In this document: positions 49,801-64,000 of the stretch, piece by piece
How the letters are laid out: each line of letters starts with the position of its first letter
How positions within the stretch are numbered: the first letter of the stretch is position 1
DNA from: Diplosphaera chodatii
Taxonomy: Eukaryota; Chlorophyta; Trebouxiophyceae; Prasiolales; Stichococcaceae
Length of the DNA stretch: 64,000 nucleotides
NCBI GenBank assembly: GCA_032358165.1
Contig: JAALGY010000052.1
Coordinates: 1,922,001 to 1,986,000, forward strand
Direction of reading: 5' to 3'
Position numbers and translations under genes: made by a program
Notes under the pieces: generated by a model
What the model was told of the DNA's origin: nothing
What the model saw: only the letters and a program-made list of their open reading frames with translations
The model's database searches: none

Positions 49801-52315
49801 GTGACCAGCTGGCTGCACGACCGCTTCGCACGGCTGTGCTCTGTGGGCTACCGCCCTGAGGTGCCGGCGCCAGTATTCAATACGGGTGCGTATTTCGCGA
49901 TCGGCCATGTGACCTCTCAGACGGATTGCTCGTTGTCCCCGTGGTGTTGTTTGCTAGGATCTGCAGCACGCAGACGATTTGCACTCGACATCTCTCCACG
50001 GGGGTCCAGTCCAGCACACACACCAAATTTCGAGCCATTTTGACACCGCCTGCTGCAGACCCTGGCATGAGGCAGCAGCAGGCATCTGATCAGGAGGAGG
50101 CAGGCGGCGAGGAGCAGCCACCCACCCGCCTGGTCAGCGTGCTGGACCCCAGCACGCGCGACGACAACGATGAGCCGATGCTCATTGACATCGAGGTCAA
50201 CGAGGACGGGTAAGCTGTGCAACACCGGATGATATGTCCAAACGCTGCATGGTTCGCTGATCAACACTGCAGGGCTCGTTGTGCGTGCAAGAGCACATTT
50301 GCGTGTCCCTGTATCCCCAGGCATCCGATGCAAGATTGCATGGCCATCGTGAGGTGTGCTGTCCTGCAGCGGTGTGCTGGACACAGACGGCAAGCTGATG
50401 GCGCCGTCCAAGCTGACGGTGGTGCAGCTGGTGGCGGAGCTGCAGGCGCGCGGGCTGATGACTGAAGGCAGCCGCCGTGAGCTCTACAAGCGCGTGCAGG
50501 TAAGGCGCTCGAGCGTCAGCAGCTCTGAAGCCAGCATCAGCGCGGGCGCATCTCGGTACACGGTGCTATCGGGATATGGAATGAAATATGGCCGATGCAC
50601 ATGCGTACGGCGCATCTGCGTGCACAGTCTGCTGGGCAAGGCGCATCAGCACCTCTACTGCGTTGCACTGCAGGCCGCGCGGCGCAGCTCTGCTGGCTCC
50701 ACCTCGGTGGCGCAGACCAAGCGGGACCAGGCGGCAAAGCACGCCAAGTATGTGAAGGAGCGGGGGCAGAAGGAGGTGGCGCGGGAGGCCAACAAGCGCG
50801 AAGTGGCCCGCCTCGAGGTGTGATCGATCGCAGCCGTGCAGTGCAATCACTGGCACTGAGTAGCCGCTCAGCTCTGCGCTCAGCACTTCAGCGTACCAGC
50901 CTCCTGCTGTGGGCTATGCTTGCATGTGCAGGAAACTGCGTCTCACCTTCAGCTGCAGTGAACCCGCCACCAAACCTCCACGTCCAAACTCATGAGGCAA
51001 TGCACCACACCGGGTGGTGGCCGCTTTGCGCAGGAGGGCGTCATGCGGGAGGACTTTGCCGGGGGCGCGGTGCGGGAGGAGCTGACGCTGGACCCCGAGC
51101 TGCTGGGCCTGGACCAGTTCGACGAGGACGACGAGGATGAGGAGGACGACGAGGCCAAGGTGCCCAGCCTGAGCCGACACCCACCCCTTGCCGCCGGGCT
51201 GCTGCCTCACACCTAGCCATGACACCGCGCATCGATACTGCCGCAACCCTGTAGACAGGACGTTGAGGGGAAGCATTGGATGTGGTGCAGCCGGTTGCTG
51301 TGGAGGCATCAACCGGCGCCGCCGATGAGGATGTGGAGGATGACGATGACGAGGACTCGGCGGCCGAGGATGCGGATGATGACCTGGGCGCCGACGGCCC
51401 TGAGATTCGATTTGATGAAGAGGAGAACGAATTTTACGGGCTATCCGACCCGCAGCTGGTGCGCAGCCTGCACAGTGCTGACGGCATATGTAGACCTGTG
51501 AAGGAGCCTACCTTCAAATGCAGCGAGTGGGGATGCTGTCTGCCAGCTCAAGCATCTCGAGGTGTTGAGCATTTAACAGACCTGGTTTCGTGTGTCCTGC
51601 TGACTCCGGCTGCCGCCTGCACCTGCAGGAGTTTGCATTGGACTACTTCAACCGCAACTTCAAGGCGCAGACCCTGGCGGCGACGCGGGTGCTGCAAGCC
51701 GTGGAGGCGCTCGGCGGCCGGGCCACCCCCGATGATGTTGGCATGCTGGTCAAAGTGCGCCTTCTGCACAAGCTCAGCCCGTCACAGCATGCACCGAGAA
51801 GTCACTTCGTTCCCCCCAGGCTTATCATTGTCTAGTGTGCAAATGGGCCGGTGAATTCCTGGCTGCTGCACGTGCAGGGCGTCGTGGCGGAGCAGAACAC
51901 ACGGCTGGCGGGACCCATGTTCGACATCATACAGCGGTACGAGGAGGACCTTGGGGAGGAGACGACCGGCATGCTGTTCTGCTCACTGCTGGACATGCTG
52001 CTCGAGGGTGCGCCATCTTCGTCTATCGGCCTCCCTCTGAAGGCTTGTCACTCCAAAAGGTCGCCTGTTACCATAGCCGGTGCGCCGCTGGTCAGCGCAG
52101 CAGCATCAACCATCACGAATGATGTCGCCTGTTCTGTAGCTGCTGACCTCGGCACCACACTGATTTCTGCAGCGGAGCAGCCAGGCCAGGCCAAGGTGCT
52201 GCAGCAGCGCATGGAGGACGCCGGGTACGAAGCAGACGGACTGCTGCTGCGGCAGCTGGAGTGGCAGATCAGGGCCAGCCAGCCATCCAGCGCACGCGAA
52301 GCTGTGTCGGCCTAG
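46830..52315 (+). CDS. pTAC3/PAP1-like plastid nucleoid SAP-PPR protein
   Basis: Exons 46830-46992, 47103-47153, 47270-47453 and 47580-47665 join in phase. The N-terminus 'MSLHSSASQRIGTQQ', rich in Ser, Arg and Gln, is a plastid-type leader; then 'KPFDGIGWVVQKG', and PPR-like helical pairs: 'AAQSGDIEAAEAVLRDMEDA', 'AFHGLIFAYTISRNAEGAW', 'YEAMVTAVCEAGHLSEAIEI', 'FVEGFICEGDIECM'. Later 'LTVVQLVAELQARGLMTEGS' with 'RRELYKRVQ' is a SAP DNA-binding motif, followed by a Lys/Arg coiled stretch, acidic tracts (50 to 51.4 kb) and C-terminal helices ending 'SSAREAVSA'. SAP plus PPR is the arrangement of pTAC3/PAP1, a part of the plastid-encoded RNA polymerase complex. Identification is by architecture; other borders are approximate. 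Confidence 0.8.
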
Positions 52316-53301
52316 CGGTGCTTGGGGTGCTTCGAATTAGTATAGAGCAAGAGCCGGCAGCTGTTGGCACCTCAATTTTGGCCGTGCAGTTTACCCTCGA
52401 TCTCGAACATCGGCCCCAGTGCTGCTCTTTCCCAGACTTGATTACAAGCTCAGGCGGCCAGGTCAACATACGAATGCAGATTGGATTGTCATAGAGAATC
52501 AGAGGCAAACAAACGACCGCTCCGTCACATGCATGCATTGTTTTGCAACGAATGCGTATTGATGGTGCTGGCTTCGAGTCAGCACATGTCCTGTGCTGTC
52601 ACCCCAGCAGGCTTCCCGGTGGTGCAAGTATCTCCAATGGGTGTTCACAACTTCTCATTGCTGCCATCAGCAGCAGGAAGCACGACCTTCCAATTGCATA
52701 TCAGATCACAAGACACCGCGCGCCGTTGCGCTGGCAGCAAACAGCAAAGCATAGACATCATAATCCTACAAACAATAGAATTTATGCTTGAGACATGTTT
52801 GCCGTGGGTGCACCGAAGTTACATGTGGCAATGCACCTTGCCGACTGCGATACAGTAGTCATCGCAGACTCTTAGCTGTGAACACCCGCTTCGAGCAGTG
52901 GAAGCAGATGCGCGTCCCTTGAGCACAGCTTGCGACATGATGTGATGGTCTCACTGCCACTTGGTCTGCCACCATTGGGGACAGCGGCGCGGGCGCGCTC
53001 AGGCGCTCATGCACTGCATGGCGACGTCCGGGCGCCGAACGGAAGCAAAGGATGTCGAAGCTGCCACGCAAAGGTGTGACGGAAACTGATGGTGCCATGC
53101 ACGGGCACGGTTGTGCACTTGGCATGAGCAGTGAACGCACAGGTGCCCAGCGCATGGTGGTGTGCTGGACTTCTGCTCGATACACTGCTTCGCCACGAAA
53201 GCAAACTATTGGTACTACAAAGTTGTGCTTGGGCATTTTGATCAGCAGCTGATTCAGCTTACACTCCGAAGCAGGTCGTTTGCGCCAGCACCAGCTGTAG
53301 C
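52316..53301. other. intergenic, pTAC3-like to SMP-C2
   Basis: About 1 kb without a gene I can defend. A 213-codon minus-strand frame crosses 52859-53500 but looks like a shadow. The first exon of the SMP-C2 gene may lie here. Confidence 0.4.
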
Positions 53302-56300
53302 GCGGAAGCACGGCAGCGGTATGGTCCGGAGGTCGCAGCCTGGCTGGAGGCCGACCAGGGGGCACACGAGCACAGCAGCAGGCCGCAGGCGACGGCGGAG
53401 GTGGCAGACGCGGGTGTTGATGCGGGTGCACTGCCAGGGCTGGGGCCCCGACCCCGGTCAGCAGCAGCAGCAGCAGGGTCAGCTGGCGCCTATGTGCCAC
53501 CTTGGGTCACTTCTGCTGAAAGCCAGCAGCTAGCCACCGGTTCAGCAGGGAGCACACTGAGCCATCATGGCAGCAATGCTGCGGTTGCTCCACCTCACCA
53601 GCAGGCCAGGTCTGCGACAGGCAGACTGCAGCAGGCAGCCACAGCGGAGGCAGCCGCCGGGCCGCCGCCGACACCGCCGAGTGCCGCAGCCCGCAGCCAC
53701 TGGCGCTTCTTTGCGGCGGGAGCCATCATGGCTGTCATCCTGCACACCGCGCTGCACTGGGCGATGCAGCTGCCGCTCGTGCGGCGCCTGATCTCGCGCT
53801 TCATCTGGATGAAGCCGTCCCTCCCCTGGGCCACAGCCTCTCATTCAGGTGGGGGGCTGCTGCATCCTAGGCAGTTGGCATGTCGCGTAATGTCTATAAA
53901 GGGTAGTTTGATGGGTATCACGGTGATCAATGCCCGCTTCAGGTGATGGAGCAGATCGAGAGCCACGCGCGGTCATGAAGTACAGCGGGGATGCAGAGAG
54001 CGTGGAGTGGTTCAACATGGCCTTTCGCAAGGTAGGCTGGGCGTGCGCAGCTGCCAATGTAGACACATGCATAGCTGTTGCCAGTCACAGAATGCCACCG
54101 TTCTGCTCGAACAGCTGCATCTGACAGCCTGCAAAGCTTCCTGTCACAAGACTGCCGCCATCAGGGTGCGCACTGGTGCAGATGGGAGCTTGCACACCCT
54201 GTGAGGCAGGGCAGACGGGCCGGCTGCTGCGCCGCAGATCTGGCGGGTGTACCTGCGGGGCCTGGAGCGCTGGCTGGCGGACCTGCTGCAGCCGGTGTTC
54301 GACGGGCTGGTGGCGGCGCGCTCCGTGCCGCGCTTCGTGCAGCGCCTCAAGATCGTGGAGTTCACGCTGGACCACGAGGCGCCCGTGTTCAGCAAGATGC
54401 GCCGCCGCACCTCCCGCAAGGTGTGCCCACCCTGTAGTCTGGCTCCGTGCGACGTGATGGCATTCAAGCGGAGTATCAGACTGCCAGCACAAACGATTGA
54501 GAGGTATTGCTCAAGTAATTTCTGTTGTGACATGGGTTAACTCTGCACAACACGAGTGTGCCATTCGAGGGTCCAGCCAAGATGCTGTGATGCTGCAGGA
54601 CTCGGATCTGAATGGCGTGGTGGCTATCCGCTACACCGGCGGCGCACGCATGCTGCTGCTCATCGAGCTGGGCCGCCGCAAAAGCAAGATGCGGATAAAG
54701 GTGTGGGGGGCGTGCTCTGGGGGTCCCACCGTGACGCGGAGGCCGCTCAGCTCACGGTGTTGCAGCCAGACGGTGTTGCAGCCAGAGCTGGTACTACGTT
54801 GCAGGGCAGTCTCATCCAGTTCAGATGTGCATGCTGCGGTGCCAACCCCAGGTGCCGGTGCTGGTGAGCGAGCTGGACCTGGAGTGCGAGCTGTGGATCA
54901 AGCTGCGGCTGGCGCCGCTGCCGCCGCACGTGGGCACCATCAGCCTCGCGTTCGTGGGGCAGCCCACCGTGCGTGTGCAGCTGGCGCCCTACAACCGCGT
55001 CCGCCTCATGCGCATCCCCATCCTGCAGGTGCACATCATGCTGCTTTGCAGCGTAAACTGCAAACACGCTGCACAGCAGCATATGCACCCAGCCACGCTG
55101 GCCCTCAGTCGAGACTCAGGGTGCAGGTACAGCTGGTTGTGCACCACAAAGTGAAGCATGTACACCGTCTGCCCACGCCAGCCGGCTTTAGTGAACACGC
55201 TGTGCACTGTGATGACACGCATCACGATCAGCGGGGCCTGATGCAGGCGTTCCTGACGCGGCTGCTGACGGTGGACCTGCCGGACCTCATGGTGCTGCCC
55301 AAGCGCCTGGAGATCAACATCCCGCCGGGGCTCACCTCCGTGGCGGAGGCGGCCGTGGGGCGCGACGCCGTGATGCGCGCCGTCGCCTCCGCCGTCCTGC
55401 AGGTGGTGCTCTGCCAAGCCGCAGGAGAATCTGGGAATGTGTACTGTGCTGCACGCCTGCCGCCACACACAGACAAGCGTTTGCGGACGCTGCTCTCCTG
55501 ACGATGCTTGGTTGGCGCAGAGCGACGCGCTGGAGCACGCTCTGATCGCAGCGCTGCCGCTGGGGCCGCAGTCCCCGGCTGGCGGCGTCACACTGCCGGA
55601 CTCCTTCAGGGTACGGCAAGCCGCGCGTTCGCTGTGCAGCAGCTGCCCGGCATGTTTACTGCATGCCATCGCCAGCAGCCAGCAGCGCCCCAGCCTCTGC
55701 CAGCAGCGATGTAGCTGCGGCAGGACACCCTCATGACGCCAGGAGCACTGTGGTCACGCAGGGGGAGTTGCAGGTGTCGTTGATTGCGGCACGGGCGCTG
55801 CCGGTGTGGGGCTTCCCCTGGACCAGCAACCCCTGGTGCCGCCTCACCCTCGGCACACAGGCGCGCCCCTGCAGTACATCCAGCAGAGCAATGTTGCCCG
55901 TAGTTTACCCTCTTGCACACCTTTCGCTTTCTTCGACAGAGAAACACGAGGCATGGGCACTTTCCATCAATGGCCCGAGAGTCGATCACCTGGACGCTGT
56001 CGACCTGCAGGCAGAGAACAGCCGGCGAGATGATGACACTTCGCACGCAGGCCGCCACCGCGCCCCCGTCTGGAACCAGGAGTTCCAATTCCTGGTGTGC
56101 TGCGACTGATCTTGATAAACTCACTTGCATGACTTTCGGCAACCTGGATGTCGCACTGTGGCATATTGTGCGCCACACACTGGTGCGCCCGCTTTCCTGC
56201 AGGTGGAGGACCCGGCAAATCAGTCCCTCGAAATCCAGGTGCGGGATTCGCACCTGACCGGCCGGCCGCTGCTAGGCAACGTGAGCTTCCCGCTGTCGCG

Positions 56301-59300
56301 GCTGCCGGCTGACGGTGCACTGGACGCCTGGCTGCCCGTCATGGACGCGCAGCCCCTCACAGCCCCTGCAAAGCCAGTCGGCGAGATCCACCTGAAGTTC
56401 ACATATAAGGTGGGACGCGCAACTTCTGTGAGCACGGTGCAAGCATGCTGTGGTCGTAGCCAGTAGGAGCAGTTCTGTTGAGGTGGTACCGACAGCACTG
56501 CAGATCAAGGTATGCCCTGCTACAACAAGCAGCAATTTCCTCCAAGAACGAGTCTGGGCCGTCCGCCTGCAGGCTTTCGAGGAGGACGAGGCAGATGCAG
56601 GGTACAGAGAGAAGGAGGCGCTGGCGCTGGCCATGCAGGAGGCGGCAATCACCGATGTGAAGTCCTACACGCAGGCGTCCTCTCGTGCAGCTGTTGCCGC
56701 CACCGCCGCTGCTACCGCTGTTGCTGTCACCAAGGTGCACCACTCACTGCTGGGCCTGTCTTGCCACAGGCCTGCAGCATTTTGCATGTTCTGTAGCGGT
56801 AGGGGCTGACGTGAACTTTGCGCAACCCTGTCTGCGACAGGCTGCGGCGGCGCGTGCAGCGGCAAAGGCCGCTCGACGTGCGCGTGCCCGGCTGAACGGC
56901 AGCCCTGCTGATGATGACCAGTTGCAGGTGAGGTTCGAAACAAAGTGCTTGCACAGAAGAGGCGTTTGCATGCTTCGTCAGGATGGGCAATGACCAGCTT
57001 GCTGCATACATGCTGGCAACGCACAGCTGCTGTGTCTCCTGCAGGGTGCTGGCAATGGAGCCGTTGGCCCTGCCACAGGGAAGTCGGGCACCATCAAGCT
57101 GCAGACCCGCAAGGGAGCTTTGGGAGTGGGAGGCAATGGCTCCGGCGCGGATGAAGACGCCGCCCAGCTGCCCCCGGCGGATGCGGCAGCCCCTCTGGGT
57201 CAGCATCATGTCGTGTATTTCCTCTTGCTTTGCTGGGTGTTCATATGACGCGGTGTGGCATAGTTGCGCAGGGCTGCGAAGGCTCTTCCGTTGCGCTCTG
57301 GCGGATGCTCTCAAAGCGGGCGGACCAGTTGTCGTGCATGGCCATCAATGCTGCGCTCAACATCAGGCCTCTGAGCGTGGCAGTGGGCGTTGCAGGCGAC
57401 GAGATCACGCCGTCAGGGGATGAGGTGGTCGCGGGGCGCTCGCTGGACGAGTGGTCGGAGCGCCTGTTCCCGGATGTGTCGATGCGCGTGACGGACGCGT
57501 ACGACGAGGACAGCCCCTACTCCCGCGCTGTGCAGGTGCCCTGCTGCGATGCTGTGTCACTGCTGCGACGTAGTGGACGCTGGCCGAGGTGCTGGTCAAG
57601 CAGAGTGACGGGTCTACTATGGCAGGCGGCTGCAGCCGGCTGCAGCACCTCTTTCATGCTGACAGCTCGGCCTTCGTGGGTTGCAGGATGCGGTGGAGAA
57701 GGCTGACATTGCAGGCCTGAGCAGTGCGGTCGAGCAGCTGGGCCTGGTCGCAAGCCGCAGTGGCGATGCAGCCGATGGCAGCAAGGCAGAGGCGGCGAAG
57801 CACGCTGCTGAGCAAATCGCTCGAGAGGTCAGCAAGCCATCTGCAGAACACGGCTCCCTGTTTCTATAAATTGATCCTCCTGGCCAACGTTGATCCCTCC
57901 TGTTCCATGCAGGCAGCGCAACGTGCAGCGGCAGACATCGCGTCCCATCAGCTATCGGACAGTGGGCTGGAGTCAGACACAGAGTCAGACGCGGACCCCC
58001 TGACAGATGCAGCCACGGCTACTGAGGATTCGGACGAGTATTCAGAGGGCGAGGCTGACGTGTCAGACGCGGCTGCTGCAGCGAGTGGCCCGCCCACGGA
58101 GATCTTGATCCAGCAGGCACGGCGCAGCAAGGCCAGGCAGTCAGCTGATAGGACGTTGGCCCGCACAGCAGCCCACTTCAGCGGCAGCGGCAGCGACAGC
58201 GTCGACAGCAGCATAGCGCCACACCTTGCCGGCAGGCAAGGCACTGTGTCGATTTTTCCAGTGCATGTGTACCTGCCTTCACGGCCAGTGCTGACTGCTG
58301 GACGCCAGACGTCCGATGTGCCGCCTGGTCTCACCTGCAACGCGGCTGTGGTGCAGAGACGGCACGCCGGGCGCCGGGCCGTCGGACAGCAGCGAGATGC
58401 GGTCGTCCCTGGCGGCGGAGGTGGCCCAGGTGCGATGGCTTTTACTAGCCCTTCAATTTCCAGCCCTTACTAAACGGTGGTATCCGTGCACCAGCCCTTA
58501 CTAAACGGTGATATCCGTGCGTAGAAACATGCAGGGCAATGGAGTGCCAGCTGCTTCACACTGACCGTTTGGGCTCCTCTGTGGTGCAGGTGCCGCACCG
58601 GCCGGGGCTCCCGGCGATGCCGGCCGCCTCTGGCGGCGGCCACGAGGGCAGCGCGATGGGGCTGGAGGTGGACGTGGTGGACCCCACTCGAGCAGTGAGC
58701 GACTGCAGCCTCCCGGGGGCGCTGTGCCTGTGTACATCGTGGTCATTGCATGGGGCACTTGGTGGGGTCCAGTGGTCCATGGGCAGGCCCCGCTGCACAG
58801 CCTGTCATTTCGGAGGCATTGCATCCATCAGACATCTTTGGTGGAGATTGCGGGTAGCTTACATGCGCCACGATTTGTGCGGTGGCAGGAGGGGGACCAG
58901 GTGCTGGGGCGCGCGCGGCAGGGGGGCGGCCCCCGCCGCGCCAGCGACAGCGACAGCTCCAGCGACGACGTGGAGATCGGCGCAGCCGCACGCGCCTACG
59001 CTGATTCGCAGGTGTGTCACATGCATCCGCTGTGTTCAATGCGCCGGGCGCCTTTATACACAAGTTCAGCCTCACCATCCCTGGATTCAGACTTCAACCT
59101 CACAACGCCCCTCCAACCTACACCTGCAACAGACAGCCAGACTGCAAGCTGCCTTCAGTGCTGCGAAGCGTGCGCTTTGCACTGCGCAGGGTGCAGCGGC
59201 GTCGCCTGCCGATGCCACGACTCCAGGCGGCTTCACCTCGGACTACGTGGATGAGCTCATCCGGGAGGCCGAGGCAGAGATCTACGCCACCAGCGATGAC

Positions 59301-60489
59301 GGCACGAGCGACGGCGACGTCCCAAACAGGTGCATTGCCGCCATGCACATCAAGGCACAAGCTGAGCAGTGGCAAGGACCAGCCGTCGAGCAGGCGTGAG
59401 CTGCCTGCAGGGCGGCTCACCAAGTGGTAGTGCGTTGTGCAGTCTCTGCAGCATGTAGTACCACAGTCATCGCAGTGCATGTGGTGTGCAGCGCGGCCCC
59501 CGCTGGTGGGGCAACAGCGGCGTCGGACATCGGAGCAGCGGTGGACAGCGGGGTCCAGCCAGCGGCAGAGGGCAGCGGCGACAGCGACAGCCTGTGGACC
59601 AAGATATCAGGCGGCGCAGTGGCTGCTGGAGGTGCGTGCCTCGACCAGGCGGCCATCCCACCTGACCAGCGCAGCGGCATGGTGTCCTGATGCTGACCCC
59701 TGCCCTGTCGCTCACTCTGCAGTGGCCCCGGGCCACGCCATGCACTGCACCACAACACATGTGCAGCTGCAAGTCTCGTGACTGTACGATGCAACACCAA
59801 GCTATCCCCTCTCACCTGTGCTGCAGGCGCTGTAGCGGAGGGTGCGACCGGCGTGTGGGGCAGCATCAGAGGGTGGACCGCCGACCGCCTGGCGCGCAGC
59901 AGCAGCAGCCTGGACGAGGGCGACGAGGCCGACAGCGACGAGGACGGCGACGAGCAGGGCCTGACAGAGGAGGAGCGCAGAGGTGGGCACCAACACGGGC
60001 TTTGCTGCTAGCATGCTTGCTTTCAAAGCAGAGCATGCGTATCGCATGTGGATAGCGCAGCCACTGATATGCTGCAGACCGGCGGCGGCGGCGGCGGCGG
60101 GAGCGCGAGGCGGAGGCGGTGTACGCCAAGCAGCTGGAGGACCTGCCGCTGGAGGACATCGCCAAGGAGATGCAGGACAGCTGGCAGCTCAAGGTGGCCC
60201 CCTGGTTCTGGCATGGGCCTGCGCTGCCTCCACAGCAGCAGCAGCAGCACCATGTGTATGGTTACCATCATCGCACCAACAGGCCTGCCTGCCGTGCCAC
60301 ATAGTGTCGATCGCACTGGACGTCACAGACGGTCGCCACCACACGTGACAGGAGGACCAGGTGGAGCGGCTGCTGGAGAGCGCGGTGGCGAAGTCGGAGC
60401 GCCCCTGGCTCATCCTGCTCAGCGGCCTGGCGACGGTCATCGTGGCGCTGCTGGTCTTCCTGGGCCTGCGGATCGACGGCGTGTTCTGA
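53302..60489 (+). CDS. SMP-C2 lipid-transfer protein (extended-synaptotagmin/NTMC2-like)
   Basis: Large multi-exon gene; the first ATG is not resolved, and coding is visible from about 53302 ('RYGPEVAAWLEADQ'). N-terminal anchor 'WRFFAAGAIMAVILHTALHW'; then an SMP domain: 'ESVEWFNMAFRKIWRVYLRG', 'FTLDHEAPVFSKMRRR', 'MRIKVPVLVSELDLECELWI', 'PILQAFLTRLLTVDLPDLMV', 'PKRLEINIPPG'. A C2 domain follows (about 55770-56410: 'GELQVSLIAARALPVWG', 'SNPWCRLTLG', 'SLEIQVRDSHLTGRPLLG'), with Asn where calcium-binding C2 domains have Asp. Next are coiled/acidic Ser-Asp tracts and a final segment 'PWLILLSGLATVIVALLVF' just before the stop. SMP domains carry lipids between membranes at contact sites. The second, C-terminal, anchor is unusual. 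Exon borders in 56.5-60 kb are approximate. Confidence 0.8.
58461..58520. repeat. tandem duplication, 29-bp unit, period 31
   Basis: Two copies of a 29-bp unit beginning CAGCCCTTACTAAACGGTG, at 58461-58489 and 58492-58520, differing at one base (G/A). It lies in an intron of the SMP-C2 gene; part of the unit (TAGCCCTT) occurs just upstream. Confidence 0.9.
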
Positions 60490-60639
60490 CGCGAGTGCTG
60501 CTTGGGGGAATGGCATTTTATGTAGTGGCGCAGATGCTGTCGCCGTCCAGCTTGCAGAGGTGTGTCGTTGGTGGATAAGCTGGTCGAGTGTGGTGAGGCG
60601 ACATCGGGCTGGGTTTCTGTGCGCGCACTTGTGCTTGGT

Positions 60640-60644
60640 TTACA
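60640..60644 (-). terminator. TGTAA poly(A) signal (SNF2)
   Basis: TTACA on the plus strand, 213 nt after the minus-strand stop codon at 60857-60859. Confidence 0.5.
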
Positions 60645-60731
60645 AGAGAGCACTGCTCAGCACATGTAGACATGACCCCCCTGCGTACAGCCAGCACGAG
60701 CACCGTGCAAGCAAAGAAGGGTGTGACAAAC

Positions 60732-60736
60732 TGTAA
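60732..60736 (+). terminator. TGTAA poly(A) signal (SMP-C2)
   Basis: 243 nt after the stop codon at 60487-60489. Confidence 0.5.
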
Positions 60737-60856
60737 TAGCTAAACATGAAGAATGCAGTACTGCCAAGTGAACGCCGCCACGCCCAAGCCCCTCTCCCAA
60801 CATGTCCCAGGCGATCCAACTGCTGATCATCTCCTCGGTCAATCATAAAGGTACAT

Positions 60857-64000
<3,144 letters not shown>

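Larger units (their letters stand above)
60490..60856. other. convergent 3' intergenic (SMP-C2 / SNF2)
   Basis: 367 bases between convergent stop codons. TGTAA signals occur on both strands (60732-60736 plus; 60640-60644 minus), so the two 3' ends may overlap. Confidence 0.6.

Noticed and set aside
52859..53500. 213-codon minus-strand frame with a hydrophobic-looking start
   Set aside because: No recognisable domain; Cys/Pro/Arg-rich as expected of an antisense shadow of GC-rich DNA, and it overlaps the start of the SMP-C2 coding region on the plus strand.

Overview
The window is a stretch of nuclear DNA from a green alga, most likely a chlorophyte of the Trebouxiophyceae (Chlorella-like). 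The evidence is: GC-rich, intron-dense genes with many short exons and (T)GCAG splice acceptors; genes for plastid proteins (alpha-carboxyltransferase of plastid acetyl-CoA carboxylase, a pTAC3/PAP1-like SAP-PPR protein, a DedA protein with a plastid-type leader) beside genes for mitochondrial proteins (Tim8, complex I 51 kDa, cytochrome c1); and TGTAA poly(A) signals after several stop codons, as in chlorophytes. No tRNA, rRNA, CRISPR array, prophage or intact transposon was seen. The assignment to class is an inference; no species is claimed.

Layout. 1-2424: no confident gene. 2425-2894 (+): end of a ZNF598/Hel2-like protein. 3107-7380 (+): photolyase/cryptochrome-like protein, about 16 exons. 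7842-8279 (-): small intronless protein with a mitochondrial-type leader, divergent from intronless accA (8708-10279, +). 10903-11475 (+): Tim8. 11903-15398 (-): a PWWP-PHD-(phage-type Dam methylase)-CW zinc finger fusion, 13 or 14 exons, read here exon by exon. 15927-21539 (+): amino-acid transporter of the SLC38/AVT type that continues into a luminal helical tail of about 437 residues. 21847-26072 (+): XB3/XBAT-type ankyrin-RING E3 ligase. 26657-27883 (-): GNAT acetyltransferase. 28491-30367 (+): DedA-family membrane protein. 30690-33832 (-) and 34125-36596 (+): complex I NDUFV1 and cytochrome c1, head to head across 292 bases. 36960-39257 (-): JMJD5/KDM8-like JmjC oxygenase. 40546-46016 (+): secreted PhoX-type phosphatase. 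46830-52315 (+): pTAC3/PAP1-like. about 53302-60489 (+): SMP-C2 lipid-transfer protein. 60857-64000 (-): C-terminal part of a SNF2 chromatin remodeller, cut by the window edge.

The genes are alternately oriented and mostly unrelated, as usual for a nuclear genome. Two pairings may be functional: the divergent respiratory pair NDUFV1/CYC1, and the divergent intronless pair ending in accA. The most interesting locus is the Dam fusion: a DNA N6-adenine methyltransferase-like domain of phage/bacterial type embedded between chromatin-reading modules (PWWP, PHD, CW), with the usual NPPY catalytic motif changed to NPEF. It is a candidate writer (or, if inactive, reader) of adenine methylation in chromatin. 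Splicing is unusual in places: GC-AG introns supported by frame and conservation, and exons of 10, 14 and 19 nt in the PhoX gene.
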